A DNA stretch of 55,653 bases from Actinomycetes bacterium (GTDB lineage Bacteria; Actinomycetota; Acidimicrobiia; IMCC26256; Chersky-534): positions 1-55,653 of the forward strand of contig JAODBH010000237.1 of NCBI GenBank assembly GCA_025463865.1, given 5' to 3'. Each line of letters begins with the position of its first letter. Position 1 is the stretch's first letter. Under the pieces are notes generated by a model, which saw only the letters and a list, made by a program, of their open reading frames with translations, did no database searches and was not told where the DNA came from. Positions 34,138-41,672 of the stretch are shown here, piece by piece. Both the position numbers and the translations under genes were made by a program.

Positions 34138-34797
34138 TCAGGTCGTCGGCGGATTCTCGAGCTCTCCGTGCACGACGTAGCGCTCGGTCGCGCTCCCCGG
34201 CGGGTGGCACGCGAACAGCGTGATCCGGTAACCGGGGGTCTGGTCGACGATCCACGTCTCGTTCGGCTTCACGATCTCTGAACCGGTGACGCGGTAGCGG
34301 TACGTGCCGGTTCCGGTCTGCACGATGATCTCGTCGCCGGGAACGAGCTCGTTGATGCGGCGGAACGGATGCGTGTGGGTGACGCGGTGACCCGCGAAGA
34401 CCGCGTTGCCGTAGCCGCCCGGCAGCGCAGTGCCGGGCCAGTGACCCGGCCCCTGGTTGATCACGGTGAGCCAGATGCCCTCGAAGATCGGGTGCACCAG
34501 GCCGATCTTCGGGATCTCGATCGTGCCGATCTGGTTGACCGGGACGTCGGCGTTCGGATCGGCCGGCACGTTCTGGGGCTGCGGGAGCGGCTTCGCCGTG
34601 GTGGTGGGCGCAACCGCGGGGGCCGACGGCGCTGCGGTCGTCGTGGTGGTCAGGTGCTGGGCGGCGGCCTCGAAGTTGAGCCCGGGATCGTCGGCGCGGG
34701 CGGGGCCCGGCCGCAGCGCGAGCCACGACACCGCGCCGACGAGGAGCACCACGAGCACGGCGACCGCGACCAGCGCTCGACGACGTGGGCTCGACAC
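34138..34797 (-). CDS. class E-type sortase
   Basis: A 219-aa transpeptidase that fixes secreted proteins to the wall. It has an N-terminal transmembrane anchor (about residues 7-28), a Thr/Pro/Ala linker and a sortase barrel with IGTIEIPKIGL, the catalytic His in VFAGHRVTHTHPF, Cys in ITLFACHPPG and Arg in ATERYVVHGEL. Length and motif order fit actinobacterial class E enzymes. No certain sorting-signal protein was seen in the window. Two 15-bp repeats (34811-34840) lie in its leader. Confidence 0.83.
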   Translation of the reverse strand: MSSPRRRALVAVAVLVVLLVGAVSWLALRPGPARADDPGLNFEAAAQHLTTTTTAAPSAPAVAPTTTAKPLPQPQNVPADPNADVPVNQIGTIEIPKIGLVHPIFEGIWLTVINQGPGHWPGTALPGGYGNAVFAGHRVTHTHPFRRINELVPGDEIIVQTGTGTYRYRVTGSEIVKPNETWIVDQTPGYRITLFACHPPGSATERYVVHGELENPPTT

Positions 34798-34890
34798 CGG
34801 TTCCCTCTCCCTCGTGCAGCGCCGGCTCGTGCAGCGCTGGTTCCGTCGCCGGATGGATCGACCCCCTGCACCGGAAGCTTGACCAACCGG

Positions 34891-34896
34891 TAACGT
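34891..34896 (+). promoter_or_regulatory. candidate -10 box of the HEAT-repeat gene
   Basis: TAACGT ends 6 nt before GTG 34903, with no Shine-Dalgarno sequence. Confidence 0.4.
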
Positions 34897-34902
34897 CGAC
34901 CC

Positions 34903-35523
34903 GTGCCCAGAGGCCGCGATTCTCGCACCGAACGGGTCGATCGTGCCGTCGTCGCGGCCCAGGATCCCACCGGCGCAGGGCTCGCAGATCCGGACCCGAG
35001 GGTCCGGTCCGTCGCCCTGGCTGCGCTCGTCCGGGCCGCGGGACCGTCGGCCGCGGCGCAGTGGAGCCGGGCGAGCGCCGACGACGACGCCTCGGTCCGC
35101 CGGCGGGCCGCCGAAGTGGCGCCGCTGATCGGCGCCGCGGGAGCCGAACCGCTCCGGGCACTGCTCAACGACGACGACGCGCTCGTGGCCGAAGCGGCCG
35201 CCGCCGCGCTCGGCGAACTGGTTCCCGAGGAGCTCGACCCGTCCGCTCTGGCCGAGACCCTGGATTCACTCATCCACGCCGCGGCGGACCACACCGATCC
35301 CCTGGTGCGCGAGGCCGCGGTCGCCGCCCTCGGCTCGCTGGGCGATGCACGGGGACTGGCGACGATCCTCACGGCGTGCGAGGACCGGCCTGCGATCCGC
35401 CGTCGAGCCGTGCTCGCGCTCGCGCCGTTCGAAGGGGCGGAGGTCGACGCGGCATTGGCCCGGGCTCTGGGCGACTCCGACTGGCAGGTCCGCCAGGCGG
35501 CCGAGGATCTCACCGCCGACTGA
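34903..35523 (+). CDS. HEAT-repeat protein (206 aa)
   Basis: A soluble all-helical protein made of about five HEAT/PBS-lyase-type repeats with the core DPLVREAAVAALGSLGD. Such proteins are usually protein-binding adaptors; no partner can be named. GTG 34903 is the first start after a promoter-like box. It is divergent from the sortase and convergent with mreB. Confidence 0.7.
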   Translation: MPRGRDSRTERVDRAVVAAQDPTGAGLADPDPRVRSVALAALVRAAGPSAAAQWSRASADDDASVRRRAAEVAPLIGAAGAEPLRALLNDDDALVAEAAAAALGELVPEELDPSALAETLDSLIHAAADHTDPLVREAAVAALGSLGDARGLATILTACEDRPAIRRRAVLALAPFEGAEVDAALARALGDSDWQVRQAAEDLTAD

Positions 35524-35560
35524 CCGGCGATACGGGCGAGAACCGCGGGGAACGTGGTGG

Positions 35561-36574
35561 CTAGCGACTCTCCCGCGGCTTGCCCATGAACATCTCCTTG
35601 AGCGTGTCGAAGGACTCGAGGCAGCGACCGGCGCCGAGCACGACGCATTCGAGCGGCGCGTCCACGAGGTGCACGGGGAGCGAGGTCTCCTGGCTGATGC
35701 GCTGGTCGAGGCCCTTGAGCATGCCGCCGCCGCCGACGAGGTGGACGCCGTTCATGATGAGGTCCTGCGCGAGCTCGGGCGGCGTCTGCGCGAGCGCGCT
35801 GATGACCGCGTCGCAGATCGCCCGCGTCTGCTCCTCGATCGCGTCGCGCACCTCCTCCGGCGACAGCACGATCACCTTGGGCAGACCGCTCATCAGGTCG
35901 CGGCCGCGGACCTCGGCCTTGAACTCCTCCGCCGTCGGCGCAGCCGAGCCGATCGCGAGCTTGATCTCCTCAGCCGTGCGCTCGCCGACGGCGATGCCGT
36001 ATTCGCGACGCACGTAGGACTGGATCGCGGCGTCGATGTCGAAGGAGCCGACGCGTACCGCTTCCAACGCGACGATCCCGCCGAGCGAGATCACCGCGAC
36101 CTCGGTCGTGCCGCCGCCCACGTCGACGATCATGTTCCCCAGGGGTTCGTGGATCGGCAGGCGTGCGCCGATGGCCGCGGCCATGGGCTGCTCGATGAGG
36201 AAGGTGGCCGCGGCGCCGGCCCGTCGAGCGGCTTCCAGCACCGCCCGCTGCTCCACGTGGGTGATCGCGGACGGCACGCAGATCAGGACGCGCGAGCGGT
36301 AGAGCCGTGACACGCCGGCCCGCTCGAACAGCAGCCGGATCATCCGCTGCGTGATCTCGAAGTCGGTGATCGCACCGCCCCGCAGCGGCCGGACGGCGAC
36401 GATGTAGCCGGGCGTGCGGCCGATCATCTGCCACGCCTCGTGCCCCATGGCCAGGACGTCCTGAGTGCGGCTGTTGAGCGCGATCACGGTCGGCTCGTTG
36501 AGGATGATCCCCTGCCCACGCGAGTAGACGAGCGTGTTCGCGGTGCCGAGGTCGATCGCGAGATCCTTGGTCAC
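35561..36574 (-). CDS. mreB: rod-shape-determining actin homologue MreB
   Basis: A 337-aa actin-fold ATPase. It begins DLAIDLGTANTLVYSRGQGIILNEPTVIAL (phosphate-1), and has PSAITHVEQRAVLEAARRAGA, the phosphate-2 motif MIVDVGGGTTEVAVISLGGI and the adenosine motif VHLVGGGGMLKGLD. The start is GTG 36574, overlapping the stop of a small membrane protein gene by 4 nt. It polymerises on the inner membrane to guide lateral wall growth. No mreC or mreD follows here, so the classic mreBCD order is broken. Confidence 0.92.
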   Translation of the reverse strand: MTKDLAIDLGTANTLVYSRGQGIILNEPTVIALNSRTQDVLAMGHEAWQMIGRTPGYIVAVRPLRGGAITDFEITQRMIRLLFERAGVSRLYRSRVLICVPSAITHVEQRAVLEAARRAGAAATFLIEQPMAAAIGARLPIHEPLGNMIVDVGGGTTEVAVISLGGIVALEAVRVGSFDIDAAIQSYVRREYGIAVGERTAEEIKLAIGSAAPTAEEFKAEVRGRDLMSGLPKVIVLSPEEVRDAIEEQTRAICDAVISALAQTPPELAQDLIMNGVHLVGGGGMLKGLDQRISQETSLPVHLVDAPLECVVLGAGRCLESFDTLKEMFMGKPRESR

Positions 36575-36810
36575 GACGGCCCGGGCCTCGGATCACGGCG
36601 CGGGGTGTCGGGGCCTCCGCCGGGCGGACCCGGACGCCGGGCCGGTCGCGGAGGGGGTGCCGCGCCGGGCTCCGGTTCGGGCGCGATCGCCCGGAGCCCC
36701 TTCTCGAACTCCTCGATGCTGGAGTTCATCGACGTGGGCCTCCGGTTCCGCAACAGGACGAACGTGACGCCGACGACGATCAACACGGCGGCGAGCGCGA
36801 GATAGGCCAA
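36571..36810 (-). CDS. small membrane protein (79 aa) coupled to mreB
   Basis: Unrecognised. One N-terminal transmembrane helix (LALAAVLIVVGVTFVLL, residues 4-20) is followed by RRPTSMNSSIEEFEKGLRAI and a proline/arginine-rich cytoplasmic tail. The start is TTG 36810 with AAGGA about 8 nt upstream. It overlaps mreB by 4 nt, so it could be a membrane anchor or modulator for MreB. Confidence 0.6.
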   Translation of the reverse strand: MAYLALAAVLIVVGVTFVLLRNRRPTSMNSSIEEFEKGLRAIAPEPEPGAAPPPRPARRPGPPGGGPDTPRRDPRPGPS

Positions 36811-36822
36811 CGGACCGTTCCT

Positions 36823-37287
36823 TCAGCCCGCGACCGGACGTAGCGGAGCATCCGCGGGTGACCAGTCGGAACCTCCGGACCAGTGCTCGCGCTTCCAGAT
36901 CGGGACCGTTTCCTTCAGCGTGTCGATGCAGTACCGGGCGGCTTCGAAGGCCTCGGCGCGATGCGGGCTCGAGACCACGACGACGACCGCGGCGTCCGAC
37001 AGCTCGAGATCGCCGACCCGGTGGAGCAGCGCGACGCGCTCGACGGCCGGCCAGCGGGACCGCGCCGCCTCCACGATCTCGGCCATGCGGCGACGCGCGA
37101 CCTCCTCGTACGCCTCGTACGTGAGGCCGCGCACGTCGGATCGGCCCTCGGCGTGGTCGCGGACGACGCCCCGGAACGTGACGACGGCTCCGCTGGAAGG
37201 CGTGGTCGCCCACTCGACGACGGGGTCGCCGGGGAGCGGATCGACGGTGAGGTCGATCCAGTCGGGTCCGGAGGGCGGGGGGATCAC
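36823..37287 (-). CDS. moaE: molybdopterin synthase catalytic subunit MoaE
   Basis: A 154-aa MoaE that transfers sulfur from MoaD to precursor Z in molybdenum cofactor synthesis. Motifs are GAVVTFRGVVRDHAEGR, LTYEAYEEVARRRM, HRVGDLEL, VVVVSSPHRAEAFEAARYCID and the KETVPIWKREHWSGGSDW signature with the catalytic lysines. It starts GTG 37287 directly after a TAGAAT box. No moaD is present in the window. Confidence 0.9.
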   Translation of the reverse strand: MIPPPSGPDWIDLTVDPLPGDPVVEWATTPSSGAVVTFRGVVRDHAEGRSDVRGLTYEAYEEVARRRMAEIVEAARSRWPAVERVALLHRVGDLELSDAAVVVVVSSPHRAEAFEAARYCIDTLKETVPIWKREHWSGGSDWSPADAPLRPVAG

Positions 37288-37293
37288 ATCGGC

Positions 37294-37299
37294 ATTCTA
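37294..37299 (-). promoter_or_regulatory. candidate -10 box of moaE
   Basis: TAGAAT on the minus strand lies 6 nt before GTG 37287, the clearest leaderless arrangement in the window. It would also drive the small membrane protein and mreB. Confidence 0.45.
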
Positions 37300-37374
37300 G
37301 GGATGTACCTGGTCGGAGGCCCGTCCGGGGTCACAGCTTCCCAAAACCAACGCAGGTGCGAGGGCCACTCGAGG

Positions 37375-38943
37375 TCAGTTCCGCAACTCGTACCAGGTGT
37401 CCGTGCCGACCCGTCTCACCGGCCGGTACAGGCGGTGCACGACCGCGAGGGTCGCCGGAGCGCGCTGCTTCATGATCCCCGTGGAGGACTCGTCCATGAC
37501 CAGCAGCCGCGGGCGGGCCTGCCGGATTCCGTCGGCGATCCGCTTCCAGACCACGCTGTCGTATTGCTCCGGCGACCATCCGTTGGTCGGTATCGCCTGA
37601 TCGCGCCCCGAGACGTAGAGGTCGACGGGATCCCCGAGGACGTAGATGTCGCCGCGCACGTGCTGCTGCCCGAGGAACGCCGACAGCGCACGAGCCGTGG
37701 GGTACTGCGGGTCCTCGCGATCCGCGATGGCTCGGCGGCCCGCGGCGGTGAGGCCGAGGTCGTGGCGCGCCACCACCGCCGCACTCCGCCCGAAGCGGAG
37801 GCCGAGCGGGATGGCCGACAGCACGACGACCATGCTCACAACCATCGCGCTCACCACCACGGCGGTCGTGCGCGCCGTCGACCACGTCCGGACGATCCAC
37901 TCGAGGCCGGCGGCCGCGAAGATCGCGAGGGGCACGAGCGCGAGCTCGTACTGGTAGAGCCACCAATGCTGGATCAAGAAGAGCGGCACCGACAGGACGA
38001 TCCAACCCGCATAGGCCGTCCACCAGATCGACCAGCCGCGACGGAGCCGGGTCACGAATCCGACCACCGCCAGGAGCAGCACCGGCGCGGTCCATTCCGC
38101 GAAGTCCTTGGCCCCGTCGGTGAGCCGCGAGACCGGGCGTCCCGCGATCCCGGTGGTCTTGGGCGTGAACGTGAAGTAGGTCCAGCGGATCTCCGAGAGC
38201 TGCCCGTGCGCGCCGAAGTAGACGAGGAACGCCACGATCGGGACCGCGAGCCCCGCCACGATCGCACCCGCGTCGGCCGCGAGCTCGCGGGAAGGTCGCC
38301 GGCGCCCTCCCTCCGGTCGCCGGAGCAGCACGAGCACCCATGCGAACGCCACGATCGGTAGGTAGACGTACTTGAACCAGCAGACGACGCCGCCCAGGAC
38401 GCCGCTCCAGAACAGACGGCCTCGGGAACGGCCGGGCGCCCCCGAGAGCGCGAACCACACCCCGAGGTACAGCGGGAAGCCGACCAGGATCTCGACCTGG
38501 GTCAGCGCGGATGTGCTCGCGCCCGCGTAATAGGTACCGACCGCGAGCACCGAGGCGGCCGCGGGGATCCACGGCGCCCCGAACAGTGGGCGCAACGTCC
38601 GTTGGAGGACGAACGCGAACCCGAGCATGTAGACGAGCTCGAACAGATGGATCCCGACCGCGCTGAAGCCGAACACGGCGCCGCCGCCCGCGTAGAAAAG
38701 ATAGATCGCGGGTTGCTTGACGTCCCAGAAGTCGCGGTAGAGCACCGCGCCGTGGAGGATCTCCCGGCCGCCGCTCGCGAACAGCGCCTGATCGCCGGAC
38801 AGGGGGTACGCGAGCTTCAACGCGCCCGCGGCGGCGATCAGGGCCAACGCGCCGATTCCCGCGAAGCGTGCCCAACCGGCCGACGAATCGGGGGTGGAGA
38901 CCGTGGCGTCCGTCGCGCGATCCGCGTCGGTGGCGACGCCCAT
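37375..38943 (-). CDS. GT39/ArnT-like membrane glycosyltransferase
   Basis: A 522-aa polytopic membrane protein from ATG 38943, supported by GGAGG a few bases upstream. It has about ten hydrophobic segments, an early DQALFASGGREILHGAVLYRDFWDVKQPAIYLFY segment with the acidic residue and DxxxxK pattern of PMT/ArnT-type enzymes, and a C-terminal soluble domain (DIYVLGDPVDLYVSG). It probably moves a sugar from a polyprenyl-phosphate donor outside the membrane. Frame continues further upstream but only as antisense sequence to the next gene. Confidence 0.78.
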   Translation of the reverse strand: MGVATDADRATDATVSTPDSSAGWARFAGIGALALIAAAGALKLAYPLSGDQALFASGGREILHGAVLYRDFWDVKQPAIYLFYAGGGAVFGFSAVGIHLFELVYMLGFAFVLQRTLRPLFGAPWIPAAASVLAVGTYYAGASTSALTQVEILVGFPLYLGVWFALSGAPGRSRGRLFWSGVLGGVVCWFKYVYLPIVAFAWVLVLLRRPEGGRRRPSRELAADAGAIVAGLAVPIVAFLVYFGAHGQLSEIRWTYFTFTPKTTGIAGRPVSRLTDGAKDFAEWTAPVLLLAVVGFVTRLRRGWSIWWTAYAGWIVLSVPLFLIQHWWLYQYELALVPLAIFAAAGLEWIVRTWSTARTTAVVVSAMVVSMVVVLSAIPLGLRFGRSAAVVARHDLGLTAAGRRAIADREDPQYPTARALSAFLGQQHVRGDIYVLGDPVDLYVSGRDQAIPTNGWSPEQYDSVVWKRIADGIRQARPRLLVMDESSTGIMKQRAPATLAVVHRLYRPVRRVGTDTWYELRN

Positions 38944-39095
38944 CGGTCCTCCAGATCGGGTGCTCGACCCGTTGCGACGTGGGTCCGGCGCCCGCGCGCC
39001 GAGCGGGAGTGTAGGCCGACGCGCCGGGCGTACCACCACGTCACGGCGCCGCGACGGCGGCGAGCACCCGCGGTCGCGCCGGAAATCCGCGTCGT

Positions 39096-39101
39096 TACAC
39101 T
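39096..39101 (+). promoter_or_regulatory. candidate -10 box of the HtrA-like gene
   Basis: TACACT ends 7 nt before ATG 39109, which has no Shine-Dalgarno sequence. Confidence 0.4.
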
Positions 39102-39108
39102 CCGTCGG

Positions 39109-40452
39109 ATGGGGCCGGAGGACGCTGACGACGAGAGCCCGCGGCAGCTCCCGGATCCGCTCGATCGCATCTGGGTCCACCCGTCGGAGCTCGGAGGGAT
39201 GACCCAGGCGGTCCGGCGGCGGCGCCGGATCGGCCCGGGAGTCACGTTCCTGGTGGCCGGGGTCGCGATCGGCGGCCTCGTGGTGCTCGCGGCGCTCACC
39301 TTCGGCGACGCCTCCGACCGGGGCGGGGTCGAGACGGCCGCGCGCCGGACCCTCAACCCCGTGGCCCGGGCCATGGCCGTTGCGCCGAGCGTCCTCCAGG
39401 TGCGCCTCACCGGAGGCGCGTACCGGCGCATCGAAGCGGTCTGCGTGGGCGACGGGATCGCGCTCACGAGCGCCAGCGCCATCAGCGGCGCCAGCAGCAT
39501 CCGGGTCCGTGGCGAGGACGGCAAGCAGCACCGGGCGGTCGTCGTCGGCCGCGACCCGCAGACCGACCTCGCCCTGCTCGACCTGAACTCGGTCCCCGGA
39601 ACCGCGCTCGTGGCCGACTCGGTCGAGTCGGACGCCGTCGGATCCGACGATGTGGTCTTCTCCGTGGCGGCGACCGCGTCCCCCGAGCCGGTGTCGATCA
39701 CCGGCTGGGACGAGATGCTCTCGAGCAGCAGCGGCGTGGTCGCCTCGGGTCTCCTCCGCAGCACCGCGGGCCCCGGGGAGCCCGCGCCGACGCCCGGCAG
39801 CGTGCTCGTCGACGCGAAGGGCCGGGTCGTCGGCATCGTGATCGGCTTCGCGGCCCCGACCGGCGGTGATCGCTACGCGGTACCGATGGATGTCGCCCTC
39901 GACGTCGCGCGCCAGATCCACGACACGGGCGCGGCCGTGCACGGGTGGGTCGGCATCGCCGGGCGCGACCACGCCACCGCTCCCTCCGGCACCGAGGTCG
40001 TCCACGTCGCTGACGGCAGCCCCGCGGCGGCGGCCGGGATCCGCGAAGGCGACGTCATCGTCGCGGTCGAAGGCGCGAAGTCCCCGCGGATGGCGGTGGT
40101 CCTCGCCGCGGTGCGTCGGCGCGAGCCCGGCGACGCGCTCCGGTTGACCGTCGAACGAGCAGGAAAGTCCCGGACCGTGCAGATCAACGTCTCCGGGCCC
40201 ACCACCACGACCGCCGCCGGGCCCACCGCCGCGACGACGTCCGTCCTGGCCACCGCGAGCACCGCGTCCCCGAAGCCAGCGACCACCGGGGCGACGACCT
40301 CGACCACGGCACGGGGCTCGGATCCCGGTACCGCCACCTCGACCACCGGTACGCCCTCGCCGGCGCCCGCTCCGTCGACGACCGCACCTGCCACCACGAC
40401 CACGCCTCCCACGTCGGTTCCCTCCAGCGTGACCGCCGGCGCCTCCCACTGA
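39109..40452 (+). CDS. HtrA/DegP-like PDZ membrane protein with degenerate protease domain
   Basis: A 447-aa protein from ATG 39109. A cytoplasmic N-terminus with LPDPLDRIWVHPSELGG is followed by a transmembrane helix (about residues 45-65), a trypsin-like domain (about 85-265), a PDZ domain (about 280-360: VVHVADGSPAAAAGIREGDVIVAVEG) and a Thr/Pro/Ala tail. The protease domain keeps the Asp (DPQTDLALLDL), but the TNAHVV motif is replaced by TSASAI and the GNSGGPL motif by PTPGSVL, so His and Ser are gone. It is probably a non-catalytic sensor or scaffold. Confidence 0.8.
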   Translation: MGPEDADDESPRQLPDPLDRIWVHPSELGGMTQAVRRRRRIGPGVTFLVAGVAIGGLVVLAALTFGDASDRGGVETAARRTLNPVARAMAVAPSVLQVRLTGGAYRRIEAVCVGDGIALTSASAISGASSIRVRGEDGKQHRAVVVGRDPQTDLALLDLNSVPGTALVADSVESDAVGSDDVVFSVAATASPEPVSITGWDEMLSSSSGVVASGLLRSTAGPGEPAPTPGSVLVDAKGRVVGIVIGFAAPTGGDRYAVPMDVALDVARQIHDTGAAVHGWVGIAGRDHATAPSGTEVVHVADGSPAAAAGIREGDVIVAVEGAKSPRMAVVLAAVRRREPGDALRLTVERAGKSRTVQINVSGPTTTTAAGPTAATTSVLATASTASPKPATTGATTSTTARGSDPGTATSTTGTPSPAPAPSTTAPATTTTPPTSVPSSVTAGASH

Positions 40453-40534
40453 GCCGGCCGTCGCCTGGGCAGCCCCGTTGGGTCACGGGGCCGCCAGATG
40501 CGGGACAATGGTCGACCACCAGACGAGGAGCACC

Positions 40535-41614
40535 ATGGCTGACGACAGCAAGCCCGCGACGAGCAGCGCGATGGACGACCTCGACCCGGTCGACCGTGAG
40601 CTGCTGAACGCGGTGCAGTGGGACTTCCCGCTCGAGTCCCGTCCCTTCGCGGCGTTGGGTGAACGGCTCGGGATCAGCGAGGACGAGGTCATCGAGCGGG
40701 CCCGCAAGGTCAAGGACGCGAGCGTCCTCCGTCAGCTCTCCGCGATCTTCGACACGCGCGCCCTCGGCTACAACTCGGCGCTGGTCGCCGCGAAGATCGA
40801 GCCGTCGCGCATCGACGAGGCCGCCGCGGTCATGAGCGCGCACCCGGGCGTGTCGCACAACTACAAGCGCAATCACGCCTACAACCTCTGGTACACGCTC
40901 GCGACGCCGCCGGGTGAGGACTTCGACGCCCATCTCGACGTGCTGCACCGCGACTCGGGCTCTCTCGTCACCCGCAAGCTCCCGACGCTGAAGCTCTACA
41001 AGATCGGCGTGAAGCTCGACATGACCGGGACCATGGCTCCCAACGCGAAGAGCACGGTGCTCGAGCACGAGAAGCCGGAGCGCAAGGAGCACATGGACGC
41101 TCCCGAGCTCGACGAGCTCGCGCGCCGCACCATCGCGGTCGTCCAGGAGGACCTGCCGCTCGTGCCGCAACCGTTCGCAGCCCAGGGCGAGCTCATCGGC
41201 TGCGACGAGGAGACGGTGCTCGCGCAGCTCCGCTCGTTCAAGGAGCGCAAGCTCATGCGTCGCTTCGCCGCGGTGATGAACCACCGCAACGCGGGCTTCA
41301 AGGCGAACGCGATGGGCGTCTGGGCCGTGCCCGAGGACCAGCTCGAGGCGATCGGGCCGCAGATGGCCGGCTTCTCCGCGGTCAGCCACTGCTACCGCCG
41401 GCCGACGTACGACGACTGGCCGTACACCGTGTTCACGATGGTCCACGGGCGCAGCGGCCGCGACTGCGAGGCGATCATCGACGCGATCCGCACCGAGACC
41501 GGGATCGAGGAGCACGCGCTGCTCTGGTCGGTCAAGGAGTACAAGAAGACGCGCGTGCGCTACTTCACTCCCGAGTGGGACGACTGGACACGGGAGCACC
41601 TCGCCGCGGTCTGA
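40535..41614 (+). CDS. fused AhbA-AhbB-type siroheme decarboxylase (Lrp/AsnC fold)
   Basis: A 359-aa protein from ATG 40535 with GAGGAG about 5 nt upstream. It contains two AsnC/Lrp-like units. The first (about 15-165) has DRELLNAVQWDFPLESRPFAALGERLG and HNYKRNHAYNLWYTLATP; the second (about 190-350) has QEDLPLVPQPFAAQGELIG and SHCYRRPTYDDWPYTVFTMVHG. The WPY/HCY pattern is that of AhbA/AhbB and NirDLGH proteins, which decarboxylate siroheme in the alternative haem b or d1 pathway. Usually these are separate 150-170-aa subunits. Other haem genes are not in the window. Confidence 0.78.
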   Translation: MADDSKPATSSAMDDLDPVDRELLNAVQWDFPLESRPFAALGERLGISEDEVIERARKVKDASVLRQLSAIFDTRALGYNSALVAAKIEPSRIDEAAAVMSAHPGVSHNYKRNHAYNLWYTLATPPGEDFDAHLDVLHRDSGSLVTRKLPTLKLYKIGVKLDMTGTMAPNAKSTVLEHEKPERKEHMDAPELDELARRTIAVVQEDLPLVPQPFAAQGELIGCDEETVLAQLRSFKERKLMRRFAAVMNHRNAGFKANAMGVWAVPEDQLEAIGPQMAGFSAVSHCYRRPTYDDWPYTVFTMVHGRSGRDCEAIIDAIRTETGIEEHALLWSVKEYKKTRVRYFTPEWDDWTREHLAAV

Positions 41615-41630
41615 GTCCAGCCCGGTGACC

Positions 41631-41672
41631 GGATCAGCGGCGGCGGGTCAGCGGCGGTGGGTCAACGGCGGC
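41631..41672. repeat. three 14-bp tandem repeats spanning the epimerase stop codon
   Basis: Units at 41631-41644, 41645-41658 and 41659-41672. On the minus strand the unit nearest the gene holds its final Arg codons and TGA (41664-41662); the other two lie downstream and repeat that TGA in shifted frames. Confidence 0.8.

Noticed and set aside
37375-40449. A 1024-codon minus-strand open frame covering the GT39 gene and beyond
   Set aside because: Only the part from 38943 downwards encodes recognisable protein with a ribosome site. The upstream two fifths is antisense to the HtrA-like gene and is low-complexity Arg/Gly/Asp, a GC-rich shadow.
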